From positions 1-49,376 of the forward strand of contig JACKEP010000034.1 in NCBI GenBank assembly GCA_020632915.1: a stretch of 49,376 bases of DNA. Reading direction: 5' to 3'. The stretch's first letter is position 1. Each line of letters starts with the position of its first letter. The translations under genes and the position numbers were made by a program. Under the pieces are notes generated by a model, which searched no databases, was not told the DNA's origin, and saw only the letters and a program-made list of their open reading frames with translations. This document shows positions 8,706 to 19,455 of this stretch, one piece after another. Source of the stretch: Alphaproteobacteria bacterium (GTDB lineage: Bacteria > Myxococcota_A > UBA796 > GCA-2862545).

Positions 8706-11687
8706 TCAGGCGTCGGGTGAGGCTCCGAGGCGCTCGACGCACTCTTCGATGGTCAACACCTCGCGGCGCGCGTGGGGTCGCGTGCCGGGCGTCGACAGCA
8801 GGGTCGCCAGCGCCGTGCCGGCGACCCGTCGCGCGGCGCCCTGGTAGGCGTCGGGGAGGTGCGGCGTGAGCAGGGCCAGCACCTGCACCGTGATGCCTGG
8901 GTAGCGGAACCGCTCCGCGACGCGGAGCAGGCGGTCGAGGGTGTCTTCGGGCACCGCCATCCCCGCGTCGACGCCGAGCGCCAGCACCAGCGCCGCAGGC
9001 GCAGACCAGTCGTCCTGGGCCACGCGCGGCGCCGCGAGGGTCCGGATGGTGGCCCGATCGCCCGATCGATAGGCGTAGGCAGCTTCGACCATGCGCTGCA
9101 CCTCGATCACCGACTGCACGCCGAGGAGCTCCAGCGCTTCGAACAGGTCCTGCGGTGCGGGGTCGGCACGCCCCTGGCGGTAGGCCAGTGTGCGCATGAG
9201 CTGATGCACGTGGGCCTCGTTGGAGGGATGGCGCTCGCGAGCGACCAACGCCGCGACTGTGGCGAGGTGTTCGGCCGTGGCGTCCAGGTCGCCGGTCTCC
9301 AGCAGCGCGTAGGTGGTGTTCACCATGGCCGCCACGCGAGCGAGCGGGGTGAGCGACGGATGCTCCTGGACCTGTCGACGCAGCAGCGCTGCCTGCGCGA
9401 AGTCGCATCGGGAGTAGGCGATGCGCCCCTCCGCGGCCAGCACGAGTCGCTCGCGGAGCGGTCCCGGCGGCAGCTTCGTCCGCAGGTCCCGCAGCGCGGC
9501 TTCCTGCGTCTCCAGGCTCACCCCCATCGCGGCGAACGACCGCACCGACCACCGCCACCCGTCGAGGACCTCCGGCAACGGCGGGAGCCCGGCGAGTTCC
9601 TCCACGAGCTCGGGCGTCGGTCGGGTGAGCACGTTGCCGGCGAGGTTGGCGAACCGGGCCAGGGCGGGCTCGGCGGCGTGGTTGGCGGCGTTCTCGACCC
9701 ACCGCAGCGAGGAGGGCAGGGCGCGCTCCAGCGCCAGCTCGAACGCAGCGGCCAACAGCGCCTGCGCCTCGGCGCGGCGGCCGTGACGCGACGCGAGCAC
9801 GTGGGCCTCGGTGGCCACGGCCCAGGCCTCGGCGAGCAGGCCCTCGCTGCGGTAGCGGGCGAGCAGCGCGTTCGCCTCCTCGAGGATCGGTCCAGGCTCC
9901 CCGAGGACGAGCAGGTGCACGAACCGGCCGGGCGAGCCGTGGGGCAAGGCCTCGACGAAGCGCCGGCGGACTGCCAGGCGGCGCGTGCCGCTCCAGCGGG
10001 GTGACTCGGCGGCCGTCAGCGCGGTCACGGTCTCGCCGTCCACCCGCACGATCCCGTGCTGCACGAGCAGGCGCAGCGCGCGACGCAGCGTGTCCTCGTC
10101 GACCTCCAGCGCGGCGGCGAGCGCGAAGGACGGCACCGGGTGGGCGGCGAGCGCCAGGGCGCGCAGGACGTCGCCCATCAGCGGGTCGACGCCGTCGTGA
10201 CCCCAGCTGCGTGCCGCGGGGTCGACGGCGAGGCCCGACCGGAGGTGGTCGAGACCCGCGGGGCTGAGCCGCAGGTGCCCGTCGTCGATGACGCCGTAGT
10301 CGGCGCGGACCCACCAGCCGACCTCGTCGACCACGCGGTCGGGGATGCCCAGGGTGCGCTCGGCGAGCACGCGCGCGCCGTCCTCGCGCAGGTGGAACAG
10401 CGCGTCGGGGCCGTGGAGCACGGCGGCGAGGTCGGTGGCGGTCCACCGCTCCACCCAGCGATCGGGCGGGGCGTCGTCGGCCGTGGGCGACAGCAACACC
10501 AGCACGACCTCGTCGAGGTGGTCGAGGATCAGCCGCTGGACACGCGGCCGTTGCCCGCTGGGCCCGGCCGGCCGACGCTCGTCGAGCACGCGGGTCGTGC
10601 CCCCGCGGGCCTCGACGTGCGCGACGACGGCGGCGGCGATCGGCGTGAGGTCGACGCCTTCCTCGGCGGCGACGATCACCTCGGCGCCATGCGTCAGCTC
10701 GTCCACGAGCTCGTCGACGAGGTGGGCCCTGCCCGGCAGCGGAAGGTCGAGGTGGTTGCGCGTGTGGCGACGGAGCACCTGCACCACCGTGGCGACGTCG
10801 GCGGGGCGCTCGGCGGGGTCGGGGTGGAGGCACTGCGCCAACACCGCGCGCACCTCGTCGGGCACGTCGGCGGGCACATCACGCAGGGTGGGGATGCCGC
10901 GCATGCGGCCGTCGAGCAGCGCCTGGAACGAGCCCTCCTCGCCGGGCAGGCGCCCCGTCAGCCCTTCCAGCAGCATCAACGCCACGGCGTACAGGTCGGA
11001 CAGCTCGGTGGGCTGCTGCCCCAGGAACAGCTCGGGCGCGAAGTACCACGGCGTGCCCACCGTGCCGCTCTCGTCGGACCAGGCCAGGCGCTCGTGGGCG
11101 GCGATGCCGAAGTCGAGGAGGAACGGCCGCCCGGTGCGGGTCACCAGCACGTTCGCGGGCTTGATGTCGCGGTGGATCACGCCGGCGTCGTGGACACGGC
11201 AGAGCGTCTCGAGCACGGCGATGCAGGCCTCGCCGGCCTCGGTCCACGCGCGGGGCAGGGGACCGGGGAACGGCACGCCGTCGACGAGCTGGGTGACGAG
11301 GTGGACGGTGTCGCCGTCGGTGACCTCGTCGAGGTAGGCCACCACGCCCGGCATGTGGAGCAGGCGCATCACGGCGGCCTCGCGCCGCAGGCGCTCCCGG
11401 GCCTTCGGGTCGGGCAGGAGCAGCGACTTGACGGCGACGCGCTCGCCGGTGAGCCGATCCTCGGCCTGGTGGACCACCCCGAAGCCGCCGCGGCCCAGCT
11501 CGTCGTCGATGCGGTAGCGCTGGACGAGCTCGTCGCCCGGGTGCAGGTCGGGGCCGGACTGCGCCGTGCTCTGCGGCAGGAACACGCCGCGCGACCAGTC
11601 CCCGGTCAGCGTCGCGGCCACCGCGAAGTCGATCAGGTCTTCACGCGCGACGCGCCGGATCAGCTGGATGCGTTCGGTCGTGTCCAC
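8706..11687 (-). CDS. Large Ser/Thr protein kinase with C-terminal STAND-like/helical-repeat region
   Basis: A 993-residue Hanks-type kinase. Glycine loop GRGGFGVV (65-72), Lys87, catalytic HRDIKPAN with Asp174 and DFG at 192-194 are all intact, so it should be active; the kinase domain spans about 58-310. No transmembrane helix is evident. Residues about 330-560 look like a nucleotide-binding module with a winged-helix tail, but the place where a P-loop is expected reads AEVIVAAEEGVDLTPI and lacks GxxxxGK. The rest is helical repeats of TPR type, which in myxobacterial kinases bind partners. GTG 11687 has a GGAG upstream. It is the last gene of a minus-strand run with a TraB-like protein and a Lol-type transporter. 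Confidence 0.88.
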   Translation of the reverse strand: MDTTERIQLIRRVAREDLIDFAVAATLTGDWSRGVFLPQSTAQSGPDLHPGDELVQRYRIDDELGRGGFGVVHQAEDRLTGERVAVKSLLLPDPKARERLRREAAVMRLLHMPGVVAYLDEVTDGDTVHLVTQLVDGVPFPGPLPRAWTEAGEACIAVLETLCRVHDAGVIHRDIKPANVLVTRTGRPFLLDFGIAAHERLAWSDESGTVGTPWYFAPELFLGQQPTELSDLYAVALMLLEGLTGRLPGEEGSFQALLDGRMRGIPTLRDVPADVPDEVRAVLAQCLHPDPAERPADVATVVQVLRRHTRNHLDLPLPGRAHLVDELVDELTHGAEVIVAAEEGVDLTPIAAAVVAHVEARGGTTRVLDERRPAGPSGQRPRVQRLILDHLDEVVLVLLSPTADDAPPDRWVERWTATDLAAVLHGPDALFHLREDGARVLAERTLGIPDRVVDEVGWWVRADYGVIDDGHLRLSPAGLDHLRSGLAVDPAARSWGHDGVDPLMGDVLRALALAAHPVPSFALAAALEVDEDTLRRALRLLVQHGIVRVDGETVTALTAAESPRWSGTRRLAVRRRFVEALPHGSPGRFVHLLVLGEPGPILEEANALLARYRSEGLLAEAWAVATEAHVLASRHGRRAEAQALLAAAFELALERALPSSLRWVENAANHAAEPALARFANLAGNVLTRPTPELVEELAGLPPLPEVLDGWRWSVRSFAAMGVSLETQEAALRDLRTKLPPGPLRERLVLAAEGRIAYSRCDFAQAALLRRQVQEHPSLTPLARVAAMVNTTYALLETGDLDATAEHLATVAALVARERHPSNEAHVHQLMRTLAYRQGRADPAPQDLFEALELLGVQSVIEVQRMVEAAYAYRSGDRATIRTLAAPRVAQDDWSAPAALVLALGVDAGMAVPEDTLDRLLRVAERFRYPGITVQVLALLTPHLPDAYQGAARRVAGTALATLLSTPGTRPHARREVLTIEECVERLGASPDA

Positions 11688-11753
11688 GCGTGGGCTCCGG
11701 CCGCATCATCGCACAGGCGCGAAGCATCCGCCGACACCCTGGACGGCACGCGG

Positions 11754-12926
11754 TCAGCGGCGTCCGAGGACGGTGCGCCAGCGGATGAACGTGCGCCACG
11801 ACGGGGGACCGGGCTCAAAGCCGTCCTCTTCCAACATCTGGGACAGCTCCGCCATGTGGTACGCGCCCCACGGGACCACGACGCGTTCGTGATCGTCGAG
11901 CTCGTCCAGGATGCGCTGGTGGAGGTGACGGTTGCGCGCGTGGAGGATGTCGTCCCACAGCGTGCTGAGCATCTCGTCGGGGTCCCCGGCGACGTGGGCC
12001 GCGTAGGCCTGGAACCGCTCCGCGAGCTGCTGCGCGTCGTCGGCCTGCTGGATGCTGAACACCAGCCCCAGCAGCTCGAGCGTCGCGGGGGAGAACGACG
12101 ACACGTCGACGTCGCCCGAGACCACGTCGTAGCCCTCCGCGGTGACCGACATGGGCTGTTGCTCCTGCAGGCCGAGCGCCTTGGCGACCTTGCTGTACCC
12201 GACGGCACCCTTCAGGACGTTGTCGCGGTCGCTCACGCCCTCTTCGACGATGACCGTGCCCTCGACGGGGACGCCGTGCAGGAGCGACGCGTAGGTGTCG
12301 CGCTCGCCGATGTGCACCATGCCCATCAGGATCACCGCCTCGTCCCCCCGCGACAGGGTGCGCGTGGCGAACTCCAGGCCATCGCCGGACAGGCGGGCGT
12401 AGCCACCGGTGTACGTCCGCAGCGCGAGGTCGGTGTTCACGATCAGGTGCACGGCCAGGACCGTCGGACCCACGACGAACACGAGCGTCGCCGCCGCGAG
12501 GCTCCGCAGCGGTCGGATCGCGAGCCGCCCGTCCGCCGTGTCGCTGCCGACGATCCAGCCACCGGTGCGCATGTAGGTGGCCGCGGCGACGCCGAGCGCG
12601 AACCCGAGCTGGAGGGTGTAGGTGATGAGGTAGGTGGGCGCCAGCCCCAGGAACAACAGCAGGGGCAGCGCGGCGCAGGCGTTCCACACCACGAACACCG
12701 CGCTGGGCACGACGATCCGCGAGGGGGCCGCGGGGGTGACGATCCACGCGAGCACCACCCAGGGGCACATCGCCATCACGCCGAGGGAGGTCGTGCTGCG
12801 CAGGCTGTCCAGGAGCATGCCCCCACCGCCCAGCACCGACCAGAGGTTGCCGATCACGTTCACCAGCGCGTCCAGCGCGAGCAGACCGATCCACGCGGTC
12901 AGCAGCAGACGGATCAGGCGGACCAT
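11754..12926 (-). CDS. TraB/TIKI-superfamily protein with multi-helix membrane anchor
   Basis: The 390-residue protein has about five transmembrane helices in its first 165 residues. A soluble TraB/PrgY/GumN-type domain follows. The family signature is present: GMVHIG with His205, VIVEEGV with Glu228-Glu229, Asn332-Arg333, and VPWGAYHMAEL with His357. Known members are putative metal-dependent peptidases (TIKI) or pheromone-shutdown proteins (TraB/PrgY). The catalytic domain comes after the helices, unlike many members where it comes first. It sits 34 bases downstream of the ATPase gene of the Lol-type transporter and upstream of the kinase, and may be transcribed with both. Substrate unknown. 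Confidence 0.75.
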   Translation of the reverse strand: MVRLIRLLLTAWIGLLALDALVNVIGNLWSVLGGGGMLLDSLRSTTSLGVMAMCPWVVLAWIVTPAAPSRIVVPSAVFVVWNACAALPLLLFLGLAPTYLITYTLQLGFALGVAAATYMRTGGWIVGSDTADGRLAIRPLRSLAAATLVFVVGPTVLAVHLIVNTDLALRTYTGGYARLSGDGLEFATRTLSRGDEAVILMGMVHIGERDTYASLLHGVPVEGTVIVEEGVSDRDNVLKGAVGYSKVAKALGLQEQQPMSVTAEGYDVVSGDVDVSSFSPATLELLGLVFSIQQADDAQQLAERFQAYAAHVAGDPDEMLSTLWDDILHARNRHLHQRILDELDDHERVVVPWGAYHMAELSQMLEEDGFEPGPPSWRTFIRWRTVLGRR

Positions 12927-12960
12927 GGACGCTCCGGTGACGGGCTGGGCGACCGGGCGC

Positions 12961-13662
12961 TCACGCGCGCACGTCGTCGTGGTGGACCCGACCGTCCATC
13001 AGGGTGACCACGCGCCGGGCGTGGGCCACCACGCGGTCGTCGTGCGTGGAGAACAGGAACGTGACGCCGTGGTGCTGGTTGAGCCGCTCCATCACGTCGA
13101 GCAGGCGCTCCGCGGTGGTGGAGTCGACGTTGGCCGTGGGCTCGTCGGCCAGCACGATCGCGGGCTTCGCGGCGATGGCGCGGGCGATGGCCACGCGCTG
13201 CTGCTGACCGCCCGACAGCTGGTCGGGGCGGCGGTGGGCGAGCTGTTCGATGCCGAGCTCGGCGAGGAGCGGCATCACCCGATCGCGCTGCTCGGCCTCC
13301 GACACGCCCTGCAGCGCCAGCACCGACGCCGCGTTCTCGAACGCCGACATCACCGGGATCAGGTTGTAGGCCTGGAAGATGAAGCCGATGCGGTCGCGCC
13401 GGATCCGACTGCGCTGGTGGGCGGCGAGGCTGGCCAGATCGGTGCCTTCGAGCAGCACGCGCCCGCTCGTGGGCACGTCGAGCGCGCCGGCGAGGTTGAG
13501 GGCCGTCGTCTTGCCGGAGCCGGACGGGCCGACCATCGCGGTGAACTCGCCCGACCCGACCGACAGGTCGAGGCCGCGCAGGGCGTGCACGTCCACCTCG
13601 CCCTGGCGGTAGGTGCGGGTGACCTGTTCGAGCTGCAGGACGGGAGACGAGGTCACGGTCAC
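12961..13662 (-). CDS. ABC transporter ATPase, LolD/MacB type
   Basis: The 233-residue ATPase of a type VII (mechanotransmission) ABC system has Walker A GPSGSGKTT, signature LSGGQQQRVAIARA, Walker B IVLADEPTANVD and switch His in FSTHDDRV. The subfamily mark IFQAYNLIPVMSAFEN after the Q-loop is typical of LolD, MacB and FtsE relatives. GTG 13662 overlaps the stop of the upstream permease as GTGA; an alternative GTG at 13656 is two codons in. It works with the two FtsX-type permeases upstream. Lipoprotein release or efflux are both possible, and two distinct permeases favour a LolCDE-like arrangement. Confidence 0.9.
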   Translation of the reverse strand: MTVTSSPVLQLEQVTRTYRQGEVDVHALRGLDLSVGSGEFTAMVGPSGSGKTTALNLAGALDVPTSGRVLLEGTDLASLAAHQRSRIRRDRIGFIFQAYNLIPVMSAFENAASVLALQGVSEAEQRDRVMPLLAELGIEQLAHRRPDQLSGGQQQRVAIARAIAAKPAIVLADEPTANVDSTTAERLLDVMERLNQHHGVTFLFSTHDDRVVAHARRVVTLMDGRVHHDDVRA

Positions 13663-14903
13663 ACCAGGTTGATGGCTTCGACGGGCTCGACGCGGCCCGC
13701 GCGCCACGCGGGGTACAGACCGGCGAGCACCGTGGCGCCCACCACGAACACGCCGATGAGCGCGAGGTTCTCGGGGAAGATGCCGATCCGCAGCAGCGGG
13801 GGCATGCCCACGCCCGCCACCTCCATGTTCTCGCCGGCCGTCATCGCGCCGACGTCGATGGGGTGGGCGACCAGGTACAGGTAGACCGGCGACGTCAGCA
13901 GCGCGCCCAACGCCACGCCGACGAGGCCGAGCCACGCGCTCTCCCACAGGATGAGGCGGAACAGCTGGCCGGGGCTGTAGCCGATGGCGATCAGGATCCC
14001 GAACTCGCGCATCCGCTCCATCACGCTGACGAACAGCGTGTTGAAGATGGACGCCGCCACCAGCACCATGATGACGAGCTCCATGAACCGCGCGCCGCCG
14101 ACCTTCATCGCGATGAAGCCGGACAGCTCGGGCTGGACCTGGTCCCAGGTGAGCGCCACGACGCTCGCGGGGAGCTGACCGGCCAGGCGATCGCGCACGG
14201 CAGGCGCCTTGCGGGCGTCGCGCAGGAAGATGGCGACCTCGGTGGCCTCGGTGGGGCCGTAGCCGAGGCTCTCCCGCACCCGGTCGATCGGCAACATGAC
14301 GAAGCTGCCGTCGGCGGACGGCGCGCCTGTGCCCACCTCTCCCCACAGCCGGCCCATGCCCGCAGCGATCTCGCCGTGCTTGTCGATGACGGTGTAGACG
14401 ACCTTGTCGTCGAGCTCGGCCTCGAGGTTGTCGGCGAGGGTGCGGCCGAGCAGGACCGCCTTGTCGTCCGGGCCGTCGAACCACCTGCCCGCCACGAGCC
14501 CCTGGATGAGCTGGAGCGAGTCCTCGTCTTCCGCCGTGGGGTCGAACGCGAGGAAGAAGCCGCCCGTGGACTGGGCCGCCGTGCTGACCATCGCCTGGCC
14601 CTGCACGCGGGCCACGGCCTTGGTGACGCCCGGATCGGCCTGCGCGAGCGCGATCAGCTGGTCGACGTGGTCGATCGAGCGCGTGAGCGTGGGCGTGTCC
14701 TGGTACTCGGGGTGCTGCAGGGTCACGTGGCCGCCACCCAGGCGGGCTGCGTAGTCGATCATGTCGGCGAAGTTGCGGTCCTGCATGGCGGTGAACATCA
14801 CCGACAGGAACGTGCCGAACGTGATCGAGGCGAGGGTGAGCAGGGTGCGGCGCTTGTTGCGCCACAGGTTGCGCCACGCCATCGTCGCCAGTCTCGGTCC
14901 CAT
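13659..14903 (-). CDS. FtsX/LolE-type permease, second subunit
   Basis: A 414-residue permease with one N-terminal helix (residues about 20-40), a periplasmic domain of about 230 residues and three C-terminal helices, the standard FtsX/MacB layout. It opens MAWRNLWRNKRRTLLTLASI and has the FtsX-family stretch VMERMREFGILIAIG. The end reads LYPAWRAGRVEPVEAI, the coupling region before the C-terminus. Start ATG 14903 has GAGGAG upstream; the longer open frame is antisense noise inside the preceding gene. The spacing to that gene is 17 bases. It is a partner of the ATPase gene just downstream. Confidence 0.88.
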   Translation of the reverse strand: MGPRLATMAWRNLWRNKRRTLLTLASITFGTFLSVMFTAMQDRNFADMIDYAARLGGGHVTLQHPEYQDTPTLTRSIDHVDQLIALAQADPGVTKAVARVQGQAMVSTAAQSTGGFFLAFDPTAEDEDSLQLIQGLVAGRWFDGPDDKAVLLGRTLADNLEAELDDKVVYTVIDKHGEIAAGMGRLWGEVGTGAPSADGSFVMLPIDRVRESLGYGPTEATEVAIFLRDARKAPAVRDRLAGQLPASVVALTWDQVQPELSGFIAMKVGGARFMELVIMVLVAASIFNTLFVSVMERMREFGILIAIGYSPGQLFRLILWESAWLGLVGVALGALLTSPVYLYLVAHPIDVGAMTAGENMEVAGVGMPPLLRIGIFPENLALIGVFVVGATVLAGLYPAWRAGRVEPVEAINLV

Positions 14904-14920
14904 GGCGTCTCCTCGCCGTC

Positions 14921-16135
14921 CTACCGGTACCGCATCGCGTCGACCGGGCGCAGGCGCGCGGCCTTGAACGCGGGCCAGATCGTCGCCCCACACACGATCA
15001 CGACGAGCACCACGATGGCGGTGCCCACGAGCTGCGGCGTGAACTGACCGAGCCAGATGTCGTGCATCGACACACCCATCACGCTGGTGCCGCCGAGCAC
15101 GCCGACGTCGATCCCCACCGTGGCCAGGTACCAGCCGACCGGCAGCGCGAGCAGCAGGCCGACCGCGATGGCCAGCACGGTCTGGATGGTGGTCTCCAGC
15201 ACGATGAGCGTGAACACCGACAGCGGCCCGACCCCGATCGCCTTCATCACGCCGAACTCGCGCACCCGCTCGAACACCGCCATCAGCACGGCGTTGAGCA
15301 CGAGGATGCCGATGGCCAGGTAGACGATGAGGAAGATGATGACCATCAGGCTCGCCGTGGCGTCGAGCATCGAGGCCAGCGTGGGCATGATCTCCCGCCA
15401 GCTCTTCACGTCGTCGCCCGGCGCGAGGGCCGTGACCGTCGCCTCGGCGTCGGGCAGCGCGACATCGCGGGGGCGGTGCACGATGATCTCGTGGGCGCCG
15501 CTGTCGAGCACCAGCAGATCGCGGAACGCCGGGGCCAGCAGGAACACGGCGGCGCGGTCGGTGCCGTCGGAGATGGTGTCGAGGACGCCGCGCACGGTGA
15601 ACAGGTCGTTGGCCATGCTGCCGTCGGTGCCCTGCGTGAGGACCACCAGCTCGGAGCCGGGGCCGGCCCCGAGGGAACGGGCGAGGCGCCGGCCGAGGAC
15701 GACGCCCTTGGGGTCGGACGCGTCGAGCCACGTGCCCTGGTCGACCCGGTCCGCCACCTTCAGCACGGTGGCGTCGAGCTCGGGCACGATGCCCCGGAGC
15801 ATGATGCCCGCCGAGGCCTCGCCGGATGCGCCCAGTCCGCCAGCGAGCAGCCGGGGGGCGGCGCCGTAGCCCTGGGCGTGCAGGGCCGACACGATGGCGT
15901 CGGGGTCGTCGATGACGTCGTAGACGTTGGGGTGCGCGAGGTAGCCCTCGGCATGGATCTGGAGGTCACCGACCTCCATCTCGAGGATGTCGTCCTCCAT
16001 CGCGCCCAGGTAGCCCTGGACGAGCCCGGAGTAGAGCACCATCACCCACAGGGCGAAGGCCATCGAGGCCATGGTGACGACCGACCGGCGTGTGTTCCGC
16101 CACACGTTCCGCCAGGCCATCCGGAGCAGCATCAT
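14921..16135 (-). CDS. FtsX/LolC-type permease, first subunit
   Basis: First gene of the transporter operon: 404 residues, same plan as its downstream partner (LRMAWRNVWRNTRRSVVTM at the start, FERVREFGVMKAIGVGP in the middle, IWPAFKAARLRPVDAMRY at the end). The periplasmic domain differs strongly from the partner, so the transporter is probably a heterodimer. I choose ATG 16135: it has a purine-rich GGGGGG-type site just upstream. The 16-residue extension to 16183 would begin inside the likely promoter at 16155-16183. The lipoprotein-rich surroundings suit a lipoprotein-sorting role, but efflux cannot be excluded. Confidence 0.87.
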   Translation of the reverse strand: MMLLRMAWRNVWRNTRRSVVTMASMAFALWVMVLYSGLVQGYLGAMEDDILEMEVGDLQIHAEGYLAHPNVYDVIDDPDAIVSALHAQGYGAAPRLLAGGLGASGEASAGIMLRGIVPELDATVLKVADRVDQGTWLDASDPKGVVLGRRLARSLGAGPGSELVVLTQGTDGSMANDLFTVRGVLDTISDGTDRAAVFLLAPAFRDLLVLDSGAHEIIVHRPRDVALPDAEATVTALAPGDDVKSWREIMPTLASMLDATASLMVIIFLIVYLAIGILVLNAVLMAVFERVREFGVMKAIGVGPLSVFTLIVLETTIQTVLAIAVGLLLALPVGWYLATVGIDVGVLGGTSVMGVSMHDIWLGQFTPQLVGTAIVVLVVIVCGATIWPAFKAARLRPVDAMRYR

Positions 16136-16154
16136 CGGCGCCCCCCTGCCCACG

Positions 16155-16183
16155 ACCATGGCACGGCGTGCGCTGTCGCACAA
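16155..16183 (-). promoter_or_regulatory. Possible sigma-70-type promoter of the Lol-type transporter operon
   Basis: Reading the minus strand, TTGTGC (16183-16178) and CATGGT (16160-16155) are separated by exactly 17 bases, placing the transcript start about 12 bases before ATG 16135. Matches to consensus are partial. Confidence 0.35.
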
Positions 16184-16204
16184 CCGCGCATCGGGGCCTG
16201 TCGC

Positions 16205-19345
<3,141 letters not shown>

Positions 19346-19373
19346 CGTGTCTCCAAAGTGAGTTACGGACCCG

Positions 19374-19402
19374 ATCCTGCTCCCTGTCGCGCGCATGTGC
19401 AA
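19374..19402 (-). promoter_or_regulatory. Likely promoter of the four-domain lipoprotein
   Basis: Minus strand: TTGCAC (19402-19397), 17-base spacer, CAGGAT (19379-19374), predicting a transcript start near 19367 and a leader of about 22 bases with the GGAG site. Confidence 0.45.
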
Positions 19403-19412
19403 GCAGGCGTTC

Positions 19413-19425
19413 GTCGCGAAGCGAC
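19413..19425. promoter_or_regulatory. Operator-like inverted repeat in the divergent region
   Basis: GTCGC-GAA-GCGAC is a perfect inverted repeat lying between the two divergent promoters and overlapping the -35 region of the glycosidase promoter. Another GTCGC occurs nearby at 19386-19390. A shared regulator is inferred, not seen. Confidence 0.35.
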
Positions 19426-19448
19426 AGGCCGCGGTCCCACGGTAGGAT
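19421..19448 (+). promoter_or_regulatory. Likely promoter of the glycosidase, giving a near-leaderless transcript
   Basis: GCGACA, 16-base spacer, TAGGAT (19443-19448). The -10 ends seven bases before ATG 19456, so transcription would start at or next to the start codon. Confidence 0.4.
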
Positions 19449-19455
19449 GCCCCAC

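Noticed and set aside
16136..16183. Sixteen-residue N-terminal extension of the first FtsX permease
   Set aside because: It would lie inside the likely promoter, and the purine-rich site precedes ATG 16135.
19447..19455. ATG 19447 as start of the glycosidase
   Set aside because: It overlaps the probable -10 box TAGGAT; the ATGs at 19456 and 19459 are better placed.
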